Of a DNA stretch of 64,000 nucleotides, positions 52,554 through 62,898 are shown in pieces. Both the position numbers and the translations under genes were made by a program. The DNA is taken from assembly GCF_000982825.1 (NCBI RefSeq), contig NZ_CP011047.1, forward strand, positions 1,612,001 to 1,676,000, written 5' to 3'. The notes beneath the pieces are model-generated. The model saw only the letters and a list, made by a program, of their open reading frames with translations, made no database searches and was not told the origin of the DNA. Every line of letters starts with the position of its first letter. Position 1 is the first letter of the stretch. The DNA comes from Cronobacter sakazakii (GTDB lineage Bacteria; Pseudomonadota; Gammaproteobacteria; Enterobacterales; Enterobacteriaceae).

Positions 52554-54071
52554 ATGAATCAGACAGAACTTCTGCATGTGCAGTTTCCGCACCTGCGCGA
52601 CCTTGTGCCGTTCGATACCGCCCATACCGCCACGCCGTGGCTCGCGGATGACGAGTGCAAGCACACCCGCAAACTCTGCGCGTCGCTGGAAGAGGCGGTG
52701 CGCAAAAGCGGCCTGCGCGACGGCATGACAATTTCTTTCCACCATGCGTTTCGTGAAGGCGACCGGGTGATCAACCAGGTGGTGGCGACGCTTGCGCAGA
52801 TGGGCTTTAAAGACCTGACGCTGGCGTCAAGCTCGCTGATGACCTGCAACGAGCCGCTGATTGAGCATATCCAAAGCGGCGTCATCACGCGGATTTACAC
52901 TTCCGGCATGCGCGGCAAACTCGCCGAGGCGGTCTCTCACGGGCTGATGGCGGAGCCGGTGCAGATCCACTCCCACGGCGGGCGCGTCAAACTGTTGCAG
53001 GATGGCGAGCTGAAGATAGACGTGGCGTTTCTCGGCGTGCCGTGTAGCGATGAATTCGGCAACGCCAACGGCAGCCACGGCAAATCCTGCTGCGGCTCTC
53101 TCGGCTACGCGATGGTGGACGCGCAGTTTGCCCGTAACGTGGTGCTGCTGACCGAAACGCTTGTGCCGTACCCGAACATGCCTGCGAGTTTGTCGCAGGA
53201 TCGCGTGGATTTTGTGGTGCCGGTAGAAAGCGTGGGCGACCCGGCGAAAATCAGCGTCGGCGCGGCGCGCGTCACCAGCAATCCGCGCGAGCTGATGATT
53301 GCCCGCTACGCCGCTGATGTGATTGAACACGCCGGCTATTTCAAAGATGGCTTCTCGATGCAGACCGGCTCCGGCGCGGCGTCCACCGCCTGTACGCGGT
53401 TTCTCGGCGAGAAAATGGCGCGCCGCGGCGTGAAGGCGCGCTTCGCGCTCGGTGGTATCACCGGCAGCCTGGTGGATCTGCATGAAAAAGGGCTGATAGA
53501 CGTCCTGCTCGACACCCAGTGCTTTGACAGCCAGGCGGCGGCGTCGCTCGCGCGTAACCCGAAGCACATCGAAATCTCCACCAACGTTTACGCCAGCCCC
53601 GCCAGCAAAGCGGCCTGCTGCGATAAGCTCGACGTGGTGATCCTGAGCGCGCTGGAAATCGACGTCGGGTTTAACGTCAACGTGATAACCGGCTCCGATG
53701 GCGTGATGCGCGGCGCGTCCGGCGGGCACTGCGATGTGGCCGCGGCGGCGAATCTCACCATCGTGGTGGCCCCGCTGTTGCGCAGCCGCATTCCAACGGT
53801 GGTTAAACGCGTCACCACCCGCCTGACGCCGGGCGAGAGCATCGATGTGCTGGTTACCGATCACGGCATCGCGGTTAACCCTGCGCGGCCCGAGGTGCGC
53901 GAGCGGCTGGTCGCGGCGGGGCTGAATGTCGTCGATATTCATGCGCTGTGCGAACGCGCCGTGGCGATCGCCGGCGAGCCGAAACCCATTGAATTCACCG
54001 ACCGCATCGTCGGCGTGGTGCGCTATCGCGACGGCAGCGTCATCGACGTGGTGCGTCAGGTTAAGGAGTAA
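52554..54071 (+). CDS. citF: citrate lyase alpha subunit
   Basis: 505 residues, the citrate:acetyl-ACP transferase. AAGGAGAG precedes the ATG at 52554, 10 nt after citE. Conserved TISFHHAFREGD, the GSGAASTACTRFL stretch and the TGSDGVMRGASGGH motif fit CitF. It works in the CitDEF complex to cleave citrate to acetate and oxaloacetate. Confidence 0.95.
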   Translation: MNQTELLHVQFPHLRDLVPFDTAHTATPWLADDECKHTRKLCASLEEAVRKSGLRDGMTISFHHAFREGDRVINQVVATLAQMGFKDLTLASSSLMTCNEPLIEHIQSGVITRIYTSGMRGKLAEAVSHGLMAEPVQIHSHGGRVKLLQDGELKIDVAFLGVPCSDEFGNANGSHGKSCCGSLGYAMVDAQFARNVVLLTETLVPYPNMPASLSQDRVDFVVPVESVGDPAKISVGAARVTSNPRELMIARYAADVIEHAGYFKDGFSMQTGSGAASTACTRFLGEKMARRGVKARFALGGITGSLVDLHEKGLIDVLLDTQCFDSQAAASLARNPKHIEISTNVYASPASKAACCDKLDVVILSALEIDVGFNVNVITGSDGVMRGASGGHCDVAAAANLTIVVAPLLRSRIPTVVKRVTTRLTPGESIDVLVTDHGIAVNPARPEVRERLVAAGLNVVDIHALCERAVAIAGEPKPIEFTDRIVGVVRYRDGSVIDVVRQVKE

Positions 54072-54074
54072 CGT

Positions 54075-54614
54075 ATGGAAATTGATACGCCCGTGAATCC
54101 GGGCGTCACACTTGATGAGCTGCTGGCGGCGAAAGACGCGCGCGCCCGCCGTCAGCAGGCGTGGCTTACCCGCTACGGCCAGCCGGTGATTTCGCTCTCA
54201 CTGGTAACGCCCGGCCCGATGAAAGACAGCGTGCGTTACCGCAATGCGTTCGCGGTGGCGGTGCAGGCCTGCGATCAACTACTGTGGCAGCACCGCTGGC
54301 CGTGGCTGGCGCGCGAGGTGTTTCACGCGCATACCGGCCCGACGGCGCTCTGGAGCGTGGCGCACCCGGCAAGCGAAATCAAAGCGCTGTGCGTGGCGCT
54401 TGAGCAGACGCACCCGCTCGGCAGGCTGTGGGATTTCGACATTCATTGCCCGCAGGCGGGCCAGGTGGGGCGCGCGTCGCTTGACCGTCCAGGGCGGCGC
54501 TGTTTGCTGTGTGATGAACCGGCGCACGCCTGCGCGCGTTCGCGCCGTCATCCGCTGGAAGAGGTGGTCGGACGCGTGGAGAAGATGATCGATGACTGGT
54601 TTGCCCGCGACTGA
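54075..54614 (+). CDS. citX: apo-citrate lyase phosphoribosyl-dephospho-CoA transferase
   Basis: 179 residues, normal for CitX, which attaches the prosthetic group to CitD. Family segments: QAWLTRYGQPVISLSLVTPG, GPTALWSV, GRLWDFDIHCP and GRRCLLCDEPAHACARSRRH. It starts 3 nt after citF and overlaps citG by 23 nt. Confidence 0.93.
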   Translation: MEIDTPVNPGVTLDELLAAKDARARRQQAWLTRYGQPVISLSLVTPGPMKDSVRYRNAFAVAVQACDQLLWQHRWPWLAREVFHAHTGPTALWSVAHPASEIKALCVALEQTHPLGRLWDFDIHCPQAGQVGRASLDRPGRRCLLCDEPAHACARSRRHPLEEVVGRVEKMIDDWFARD

Positions 54615-55434
54615 CCGGCGCTCTGCGCGCCAGCCCGATGTGCCGTCACTCGCGGTGGCGGCGCTGTACGCCGAACTGACCCTGACGCCCAAGCCGGGGC
54701 TGGTGGACTGCGCCAATAGCGGTGCGCACCAGGATATGGATCACGCGCTGTTTGTCACGAGCATCAGGGCGATTGCGCCGTGGCTGCGGGTGTTTTATCA
54801 GCAGGGCGCGCAGGACGTTGGGCTTGCCGAAAGCGAGATGCTGCGGCGGCTGCGCCCGGCGGGGCTTGCGTGTGAGCAGGCGATGTTCAGCGCCACCGGC
54901 GGCGTGAATACGCATAAGGGCGGGATTTTCTCGCTCGGCCTGCTGTGCGCCGCCGCGGGGAGGCTTGCGGCGCAGGGTGAGCCGCTGACGCCAACCGCGC
55001 TCTGCATGGCGGTGAGCGCGATGACCCGCGGCATCGTAGCGCGCGAGCTGGCGCACGGGCGGCGGGCGGCGACGGCGGGCGAGCGTTTGTATCGCCAGTT
55101 TGGTCTGACCGGCGCGCGCGGCGAGGTGGAGAGCGGCTTTGCGACGGTGCGCCGCCACGTGTTGCCGTTCTGGCAGCATGCGCAGGGCGAGAGAGGGTTG
55201 CAGCAGGCGCTGTTGCGGCTGATGGCGGTTAATCCGGATACCAATCTGGTGTCACGCGGCGGGCTGGAAGGGCTGCGTTATGTTCAGAAGTGCGCGAGCG
55301 GCCTGCTGGCGCGCGGCTGGGACGACGAGGCGTTACGCGAGATGGACAGGGCGCTGATTACGCGCAACTTAAGCCCTGGCGGCAGCGCGGATTTGCTGGC
55401 GGTGAGCTGGCTGCTGGCGGCGCTGGCTTTGTGA
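54592..55434 (+). CDS. citG: triphosphoribosyl-dephospho-CoA synthase
   Basis: 280 residues. CitG makes the precursor of the citrate lyase prosthetic group from ATP and dephospho-CoA. Conserved TPKPGLVDCANSGAHQDMD, GGVNTHKGGIFSLGLL and the C-terminal DTNLVSRGGLEGL match. Last gene of the operon; REP-like repeats follow immediately. Confidence 0.94.
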   Translation: MTGLPATDRRSARQPDVPSLAVAALYAELTLTPKPGLVDCANSGAHQDMDHALFVTSIRAIAPWLRVFYQQGAQDVGLAESEMLRRLRPAGLACEQAMFSATGGVNTHKGGIFSLGLLCAAAGRLAAQGEPLTPTALCMAVSAMTRGIVARELAHGRRAATAGERLYRQFGLTGARGEVESGFATVRRHVLPFWQHAQGERGLQQALLRLMAVNPDTNLVSRGGLEGLRYVQKCASGLLARGWDDEALREMDRALITRNLSPGGSADLLAVSWLLAALAL

Positions 55435-55448
55435 TTTGGCGTAAAAAA

Positions 55449-55631
55449 GGCGGGTGCGCTGCGCTTACCCGCCCTACGATTCAGCCACAAACCATTTGTA
55501 GGGTGGGTAAGCGCAGCGCACCCGCCGGATAACAGATTATCAGCCTTTTGTAGGGTGGGTAAGCGAAGCGCACCCACCGAATAACAGAGAACCTCCCCGC
55601 GTAGGGTGGGTAAGCGAAGCGCACCCACCAA
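55449..55631. repeat. REP-like palindromic repeat array after citG
   Basis: One copy in one orientation at 55449-55478, then three in the other starting at 55498, 55550 and 55601, again about 52 bp apart. Same family as at 7405, 45061 and 62752. It separates convergent citG and mltC. Confidence 0.88.
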
Positions 55632-55659
55632 ACCAGCGCTACGCATCCACCTCTCACGC

Positions 55660-56742
55660 TTATTTACGGCGATACATCTTCTGCGCGGTATTGACCTTGT
55701 AGAGATAACGCCGCGATTCGGCAGACGGATGACGGTTGGTCAGCGTCTCGTATACATCGCCCGGCGATAACTGGTTGATAATATTCACCGCCTGGTCTTT
55801 ATCGCTTGAGAACACCCGCAACACGCTGCCCGCGCCGCCGTTATAGGCGGTGATCACGGCGTAACGACGTGAGGTCGGGTTGGTAATGCCGCCCAGATAC
55901 ACATTATTAAGCATCGCCAGATACGCGGTGCCGGTATCAATGTTGCTTTGCGGATCAAACAGATAGCTGCGGCTCGGCGTGCCCCATTTGCCCTGCGAGC
56001 GGAAAACGTCCTTACCGGCGCTGTGCTGCACCACCTGCATTAGCCCGAGCGCGTCGGCATGGCTGACCGCATACGGGTTAAACGACGATTCGGTCTGCAT
56101 AATCGCGAGGATCAGCGATTCATCCACGCCATATTTGCGCGACGCCTGACGCACCATGCCAATGTACTTATGGGCACGTTTGTCGAGGTGGTTCGGCACC
56201 AGGTTAATGGTCACGCTGTAGATAATCCGCAGGCCGTTGCTGCGGCTCTTCAGGTGCGTTTGCAGCAGGTAGTCGGCGAATTTCGATGCGCGGCCTTCCC
56301 AGCGAATCGGCTGCCCGGTGTTGTCCACCACCTGACCATAAAGGAACGGCTCGCGGGAGATCTGAATGTCATTAACATCAGAATAGAGATCGATAGAGCC
56401 GGGGTCGTCGCCCATCAGCAGCGTGGTGATAATCGCCCGACGCAGGCGCGCCGCAGGCTCGGTACCGGCTATCGTCTCAACCGTAATGGTGCCGTCGTCG
56501 AAGTTGATGTGGCTGCGCGTCTGGTACTGATCGGTATATTTCACGTAGTCCTTCGGACCCGCGATTAAAACTTCGTTAAATCCCCAGATGTTTTCAATGT
56601 TATGGGCAAACTGGCCCATCAGAATGTCAAACCCGTTGGTGTCCTTAATCCAGGCCTCGTTATAGGCGTTTTCGGCGTTTTTTTTGCTGGAGCAGGAGAT
56701 GAGCAACGGCGCAATCAAAGCGAGCGCAAATATTTTTTTCAT
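55660..56742 (-). CDS. mltC: membrane-bound lytic murein transglycosylase C
   Basis: 360 residues, an outer-membrane lipoprotein with lipobox LLISC at residues 13-17 and the SLT catalytic domain: E in [21 protein letters not shown], and the YNGGAGSV motif. It cleaves peptidoglycan to 1,6-anhydromuropeptides. ATG 56742 is preferred because E. coli MltC begins MKK; an extra ATG precedes it. Gene order mutY-yggX-mltC is as in E. coli. Confidence 0.96.
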   Translation of the reverse strand: MKKIFALALIAPLLISCSSKKNAENAYNEAWIKDTNGFDILMGQFAHNIENIWGFNEVLIAGPKDYVKYTDQYQTRSHINFDDGTITVETIAGTEPAARLRRAIITTLLMGDDPGSIDLYSDVNDIQISREPFLYGQVVDNTGQPIRWEGRASKFADYLLQTHLKSRSNGLRIIYSVTINLVPNHLDKRAHKYIGMVRQASRKYGVDESLILAIMQTESSFNPYAVSHADALGLMQVVQHSAGKDVFRSQGKWGTPSRSYLFDPQSNIDTGTAYLAMLNNVYLGGITNPTSRRYAVITAYNGGAGSVLRVFSSDKDQAVNIINQLSPGDVYETLTNRHPSAESRRYLYKVNTAQKMYRRK

Positions 56743-56786
56743 CATTCCGGGCGTGCTGTTGGGTTAAGTGAAAGGGCCAGAGGCCC

Positions 56787-58147
<1,361 letters not shown>

Positions 58148-58302
58148 CATGAACGCGTGGCTTCCGGCTTGAATAAATCAGGGGCTGTGATTCCAGCACA
58201 GGCCCTGTGGGCTGTAAACAGGAACTTTCCTGTGCTTGCATCGGGCAACTATCTTTGGATAATGCCCGTTTCCCGAACCACTACTCAAACAGACTAATCG
58301 CC

Positions 58303-59022
58303 ATGAATAACGACGTCATTTCACCGGAATTTGATGAAAACGGTCGCCCGCTGCGCCGTATTCGCAGCTTCGTCCGCCGCCAGGGGCGCCTGACCAAAGG
58401 GCAGCAGCACGCGCTGGACCACTACTGGCCGGTGATGGGCGTTGAATATCGCGCAGAGCCGCTCGATCTCGTCGCGCTGTTTGGCCGCGACGCGCCGGTG
58501 ACGCTGGAAATCGGCTTCGGCATGGGCTCGTCGCTGGTGGAGATGGCGAAAACCAATCCGCAGCAGAATTTTTTAGGCATTGAAGTGCATTCGCCGGGCG
58601 TGGGCGCGTGCCTGAGCGCCGCGCATGAAGAGGGCGTCGAAAACCTGCGCGTGATGTGTCATGACGCGGTGGAAGTGCTGGAGAAAATGATCCCGGACGG
58701 CTCGCTGCATATGGTGCAGCTGTTCTTCCCGGATCCGTGGCACAAAGCGCGCCATAATAAGCGCCGCATCGTACAGGTGCCGTTCGCGCAGCTGGTGCTT
58801 CGCAAATTACAGCCAGGCGGCGTCTTCCATATGGCGACCGACTGGGAACCTTATGCCGAACATATGCTCGAAGTAATGTCTTCGGTGGAAGGATATGAGA
58901 ACCTGTCCCCGACGCAGGATTATGTACCGCGCCCGGCCTCGCGCCCGGTGACCAAATTTGAACAGCGTGGCCATCGTCTTGGTCACGGCGTATGGGACTT
59001 AATGTTCGGGAGAGTAAAATAA
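58303..59022 (+). CDS. trmB: tRNA (guanine-N7)-methyltransferase
   Basis: 239 residues, methylating G46 of tRNA. SAM motif [15 protein letters not shown] (about 70-84) and the [12 protein letters not shown] motif are conserved. The start at 58303 ([10 protein letters not shown]) matches E. coli TrmB; the upstream frame is rejected. The stop TAA overlaps the yggL ATG by 1 nt. Confidence 0.96.
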   Translation: MNNDVISPEFDENGRPLRRIRSFVRRQGRLTKGQQHALDHYWPVMGVEYRAEPLDLVALFGRDAPVTLEIGFGMGSSLVEMAKTNPQQNFLGIEVHSPGVGACLSAAHEEGVENLRVMCHDAVEVLEKMIPDGSLHMVQLFFPDPWHKARHNKRRIVQVPFAQLVLRKLQPGGVFHMATDWEPYAEHMLEVMSSVEGYENLSPTQDYVPRPASRPVTKFEQRGHRLGHGVWDLMFGRVK

Positions 59023-59348
59023 TGGCGAAGAACCGTAGCCGTCGTCTGCGTAAAAAGATGCACATCGACGAATTTCAGGAACTGGGCTTTACGGTAACCT
59101 GGCGTTTCCCGCAGGGCGCCACGGATGAGCAGATCAACACCACGGTGGACGAGCTTATCAGCGAGGCTATCGAGCCAAACGGCCTCGCCTTTGGCGGCAG
59201 CGGCAACCAGGCCTGGGAAGGGCTGGTGTTCCGCCAGCAGATCGGCAAATGCACCGATGAAGATCGCGAAGTGGTGCGCAAATGGCTGGAAGCGCGCGGC
59301 ATGACGGATGTCCAGGTGAGCGAACTGGTCGACATCTGGTGGGATTAA
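59022..59348 (+). CDS. yggL: 50S ribosome-associated protein YggL
   Basis: 108 residues of the DUF469 family: [20 protein letters not shown] at the N terminus, with WRF and VDIWWD typical. E. coli YggL has been linked to ribosome association. It starts on the last base of the trmB stop codon, so it is translationally coupled. Confidence 0.95.
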   Translation: MAKNRSRRLRKKMHIDEFQELGFTVTWRFPQGATDEQINTTVDELISEAIEPNGLAFGGSGNQAWEGLVFRQQIGKCTDEDREVVRKWLEARGMTDVQVSELVDIWWD

Positions 59349-59355
59349 GTTAAAC

Positions 59356-59380
59356 AACGGGTCGGCTCTGCCGGCCCGTT
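59356..59380. terminator. hairpin between yggL and yggN
   Basis: AACGGGTCGGC, loop TCT, GCCGGCCCGTT, near-perfect 11-bp stem but without a T-run. It may act as an attenuator or stabiliser rather than a full terminator. Confidence 0.5.
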
Positions 59381-59398
59381 AGCATTTCAGGAGCGAGT

Positions 59399-60115
59399 AT
59401 GATGCGTAAAGCGCTGCTGGGCGTGTTGCTGGTGACAGCGATGCAGGCCCAGGCGGAATACAAATGCAGCGTCACGCCGCGCGACGACGTGGTGCTCAAG
59501 CCCCAGCATGTTCAGGTGGTGGGCGAAAACGGCGATCTGGTGATTGGCCCTGACGGCGCGGTGCAGTTTAACGGCAAGCCGATGACGCTTTCCGCCGCCC
59601 AGCGTCAGCAGGCGCTCGACTACCAGAAAGCGCTGCGCGCCACGCTGCCGTGGGTCGACCAGGGCGCGCTGTCGCGCGTGGAAAAAGGCCGCGTCGCGCT
59701 GGATAAAATCATCGCCAAAGAGGTGGGTGAAAACAGCAGCATGCGCGGGCGTCTCACCAAACTCGACGCGCAGCTGAAAACGCAGATGAACCGAATCATC
59801 GAGCATCGCGACGATGGGCTGACGTTCCACTATAAAGCCATCGATCAGGTGCGCGCCGACGGTCAGCAGCTGGTGAATCAGGCGATGGGCGGCATTCTGC
59901 AGGACAGCATTAACGAAATGGGCGCCAAAGCGGTGCTGAAAGGCGGCGGCAACCCGCTGGAAGGCGTGCTGGGGAGCCTGGGCGGCCTGCAAACGGCTAT
60001 CCAGAACGAATGGAAAAACCAGGAAGCGGATTTCCAGCAGTTCGGCCATGAAGTTTGCACCCGCACCATTCAGCTCGAAGAGCAGCGTCAGGCGCTGGTG
60101 GGCAGCTTTAAATAA
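59399..60115 (+). CDS. yggN: DUF2884 periplasmic protein YggN
   Basis: 238 residues with a signal peptide (LLVTAMQAQA). The mature part is mostly helical and matches E. coli YggN (CSVTPRDDVVLKP, GGILQDSINEMGAKAVL). Function unknown. AGGAG precedes the tandem ATG codons at 59399 and 59402. Confidence 0.93.
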   Translation: MMRKALLGVLLVTAMQAQAEYKCSVTPRDDVVLKPQHVQVVGENGDLVIGPDGAVQFNGKPMTLSAAQRQQALDYQKALRATLPWVDQGALSRVEKGRVALDKIIAKEVGENSSMRGRLTKLDAQLKTQMNRIIEHRDDGLTFHYKAIDQVRADGQQLVNQAMGGILQDSINEMGAKAVLKGGGNPLEGVLGSLGGLQTAIQNEWKNQEADFQQFGHEVCTRTIQLEEQRQALVGSFK

Positions 60116-60120
60116 CTGTG

Positions 60121-60145
60121 ACGGGAGCGCTGTCTCCCGTTCTTT
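60121..60145 (+). terminator. terminator after yggN
   Basis: ACGGGAG, loop CGCTGT, CTCCCGT then TCTTT. Moderate rho-independent terminator. Confidence 0.75.
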
Positions 60146-60267
60146 ACCGTTTCGCCTTGCTCCGTCAGATACATCCCGTTACACAGAATCACAATCGCTT
60201 CCTCTTTGTCTTACTTTTTCGCACTACGCTCTACCAGTGACTTCACACGACAAACGCGAGGATGCGG

Positions 60268-60621
60268 ATGAAACGGGATATTTCAGCAGGGAGCCTTATT
60301 TCTCTCTTTTTGCTCGCCATCATCACGCTGAACGTGGCCGTGCTCTGGGTGCAAAATTACCAGGCGGAGAGCGTGCCCGTTAGCGCCTCAGCTGACCGCT
60401 GTGTTAACGCCGCACCAGAATATTGTGAAGACGATGTACTGCCCGCAGGGCCGCTGCCCGGCGAGCCGCCATTACACGTGACTGAAGATATTTTGCCTCC
60501 CGTAAGCCCGCGCTTTTCTCCCGCGCAACTCGCGCTCTACCGTAATGATGATATGTATTGGCCGGACGACCTGCCCGATGATGATTTCTGGCTGGGCGAG
60601 GAGTCGGGCGAACCGTGGTAA
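60268..60621 (+). CDS. small membrane-anchored hypothetical protein
   Basis: 117 residues from ATG 60268, which is 7 nt after GAGG; an ATG at 60262 abuts that site. One N-terminal membrane helix (SLISLFLLAIITLNVAVLW) precedes a Pro-rich, strongly acidic tail ending DLPDDDFWLGEESGEPW. I do not know the family. Two cysteines in the soluble part. It stands alone between yggN and hicA. Confidence 0.7.
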   Translation: MKRDISAGSLISLFLLAIITLNVAVLWVQNYQAESVPVSASADRCVNAAPEYCEDDVLPAGPLPGEPPLHVTEDILPPVSPRFSPAQLALYRNDDMYWPDDLPDDDFWLGEESGEPW

Positions 60622-60820
60622 TTCAGGACTCAACTGTCATTACTCTTCTTCCTTTTGCCTGGGCGACGCGGCGTTTCTGAAGACGCCTCGCAGCGTCACG
60701 ATTCCCTCCTTTACGCCTTTTCATAAACACGCATAGTGATCTTTGTGTTTGTCATCGGCCTGTACAGGCCATTTGTTTTCGTGTGTATGCATGTGTATAT
60801 TATGAGGGCCAGGAGGGCGG

Positions 60821-61009
60821 ATGAGATCCAGCGAGCTTATCAGGCGGCTGCAGACGGCAGGATGTGAATGCGTGAGGCATAACGGCGGCAGTCATCAAAT
60901 ATGGTGGTCGCCGCTCACGGGCAAAACGTTTCCCGTCCCGCACCCGAAAAAGGATCTGCCGCCGGGAACGCTAAACGCCATCCTGAAAATGGCCGGTCTT
61001 AAACCATAA
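60821..61009 (+). CDS. hicA: HicA-type toxin
   Basis: 62 residues with the double-stranded RNA-binding-like fold of HicA; catalytic H25 lies in HNGGSHQIWW. HicA is an mRNA-cleaving toxin. GGAGGGCGG precedes the start. It is followed by the HicB gene 16 nt later. Confidence 0.88.
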   Translation: MRSSELIRRLQTAGCECVRHNGGSHQIWWSPLTGKTFPVPHPKKDLPPGTLNAILKMAGLKP

Positions 61010-61025
61010 CTCGCCGGAGGCAAAC

Positions 61026-61463
61026 ATGTTTTTTTCTGTAGGCGTTGAAACGCCCGCGAGCGTTGATATGGCGTGGGGCATCGTGGTGCCTGCTTTATGC
61101 AATGAGGAATTTGGCTGTTATTCCGCAGTCGACGACAAAGCGGGTATTGCGCCTGCCGCTCGCGAGGCGATTTTGCTGGTGCTTGAAGAGATGATCCGTA
61201 GCGGTAAATATCGCGCGGAGGCGATCAGGGATGCCGGTCATCTCACCTACGCCGCGCACCCGGATTATCGCGCGTATGACAGCTGGTTCGTGATTGAGGT
61301 GGATCTGAGCGGGCTGGAAGGGCGTCAGCAGCGCATTAATATCACGCTGCCGGATACGCTTATCCAGCGCATCGACAACCGGGTTAAAGCGAGCGACGGG
61401 CGATACCGCGACCGCAGTCACTTTCTGGCGCAGGCGGCGCGCCATGCGCTACAGGGCGAATAA
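61026..61463 (+). CDS. hicB: HicB family antitoxin
   Basis: 145 residues. The N-terminal part (about 1-90) resembles the HicB partial RNase H-like fold, with WGIVVPALCNEEFGCYSAV; the C-terminal part (RINITLPDTLIQRIDNRV...) is a ribbon-helix-helix for DNA binding. It should neutralise HicA and repress the operon. CGGAGG is 7-9 nt upstream. Confidence 0.87.
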   Translation: MFFSVGVETPASVDMAWGIVVPALCNEEFGCYSAVDDKAGIAPAAREAILLVLEEMIRSGKYRAEAIRDAGHLTYAAHPDYRAYDSWFVIEVDLSGLEGRQQRINITLPDTLIQRIDNRVKASDGRYRDRSHFLAQAARHALQGE

Positions 61464-61501
61464 TTCTGTTCAGCTGCTCCCTGAGCGCAGGGAGCGCAGG
61501 C

Positions 61502-62467
61502 TCAATCCTTCGGCGCAAGCGATGCAAAGGCGGCGCGGATCTCGTCTTCCGGCAGATGCGCGCCGATAAACACCAGCGTGCTGTGCGGCGTTTCGTCGCT
61601 CGCCCATTCGCGGTCCCAGTCGGCGCTGTAAAGCCGCTGGACGCCCTGGAACAACAAACGGCGCGGTTCGTCCTGAATATAGAGCATCCCTTTGTAGCGC
61701 ATCAGGTTATCGGCGAACTCTAACAGCAGTTCTTCCATCACGCGGGAAACCGCATCCAGCGCCACCGGGTAATCAAAATTCACCACAATAGAGGTGATAT
61801 CGGTCTGCGCGGGGGGCGCGAAGTGAAAGCGCGGCGCGGGCTGTACGATGCGCTCTTCGAGCATAAAGCCCTGGGTGTCGAAAATCAGCCCCAGAGCCAC
61901 CTCGCCATGCACCACTTTATGCACCGGCGCGCGGGCGTTAATGCGGCGCAGACGGGCCAGCAGCGCTTCGTCTTCGCCCGCCACATCGGTTTTAGTCAGC
62001 AGAATGCGATCGGCGTAGCCGATTTGCGACTGCGCCAGCGCGTAGCGGTCCATCTGCTGTCCGGCGTGTACGGCGTCCACCAGCGTGATGACGCCATCCA
62101 GCAGATAGCGCTCGCACAGGGTGTCATTGGAGAAGAACGTCTGGACGATCGGACCGGGGTCTGCCATGCCGGTACACTCGATGATCACCCGATCGAATGT
62201 GGTGACGCCGCCGTCCAGCAGTTCCAGCAAATCGAGCAGCGCCGATTCCAGTTCTTCCGAGCGGGTGCAGCAGATGCAGCCGTTGCTGAGCGTTTTCATT
62301 TGCGTGGCGCGGCTGCCTAAGATTTCGCTGTCGATGGGCGTTTCGCCGAATTCGTTTTCAATGACCGCGATTTTATAGCCGTGGTTGGCTTCGAGAATAT
62401 GACGCAGCAGCGTGGTTTTTCCGGCGCCAAGAAAGCCGGTTAATAGCGTGACCGCAACGGGTTGCAT
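61502..62467 (-). CDS. yjiA: P-loop GTPase YjiA (CobW/COG0523 family)
   Basis: 321 residues. Walker A GFLGAGKT at 11-18, the metal-binding CxCC at 64-67 (GCICC), and G3/G4 motifs (ECTGMADPGP, LLTKTDV). The COG0523 family handles metal delivery; YjiA binds transition metals and has GTPase activity. In E. coli it is downstream of yjiX, as here. Confidence 0.94.
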   Translation of the reverse strand: MQPVAVTLLTGFLGAGKTTLLRHILEANHGYKIAVIENEFGETPIDSEILGSRATQMKTLSNGCICCTRSEELESALLDLLELLDGGVTTFDRVIIECTGMADPGPIVQTFFSNDTLCERYLLDGVITLVDAVHAGQQMDRYALAQSQIGYADRILLTKTDVAGEDEALLARLRRINARAPVHKVVHGEVALGLIFDTQGFMLEERIVQPAPRFHFAPPAQTDITSIVVNFDYPVALDAVSRVMEELLLEFADNLMRYKGMLYIQDEPRRLLFQGVQRLYSADWDREWASDETPHSTLVFIGAHLPEDEIRAAFASLAPKD

Positions 62468-62485
62468 GTTTACCTCCGGTAAGTG

Positions 62486-62689
62486 TCAGCAGCAGCGCAT
62501 GCCGCCTTCGCTGCTTCCGCCGTAACGCGCTTGCTGGCGCTCGCGGAAGAATTCGTCGTAGGTCATATACGGTTTATCCGGGTGATTGGTCTTCATATGC
62601 TCAACGTAGTTGTCATAGTCCGGAATACCAATCAGCATTTTTGCCGCCTGACCCAGGTATTTTTTCGCTTGTCCTAAGTTACCAAACAT
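62486..62689 (-). CDS. yjiX: YbdD/YjiX family small protein
   Basis: 67 residues, matching E. coli YjiX ([38 protein letters not shown]). Partner gene of CstA/BtsT pyruvate carriers. The ATG at 62689 is preferred over the 62839 frame, which runs through repeats. A GC-rich hairpin with a T-run (minus strand, about 62707-62735) lies before it, so it may be attenuated from btsT. Confidence 0.92.
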   Translation of the reverse strand: MFGNLGQAKKYLGQAAKMLIGIPDYDNYVEHMKTNHPDKPYMTYDEFFRERQQARYGGSSEGGMRCC

Positions 62690-62751
62690 TGTGTTCCCCA
62701 GGCAGAAAAAGCCCGACGGTACGGGCCGGGGCTTGCGATTGTGTCGATGCA

Positions 62752-62884
62752 AGGTGGGTGCGCTCCGCTTACCTACCCTACGGATGAAATCTGCACGTGC
62801 GATGGTGGGTGCGCTCCGCTTACCCACCCTGGACAACAAATGAATCTGTTAAATGTAGGGCGGGTAAGCCTCGCGCACCCGCCG
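62752..62884. repeat. REP-like palindromic repeats between btsT and yjiX
   Basis: Copies at 62752-62782 and 62803-62831 (about 51 bp apart) in one orientation and 62855-62884 in the other. Same family as the other three arrays. They lie inside the btsT-yjiX gap. Confidence 0.85.
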
Positions 62885-62898
62885 TTTCCGCCATCACA

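Noticed and set aside
52827..53942. 371-codon open frame opposite citF
   Set aside because: Antisense shadow of citF.
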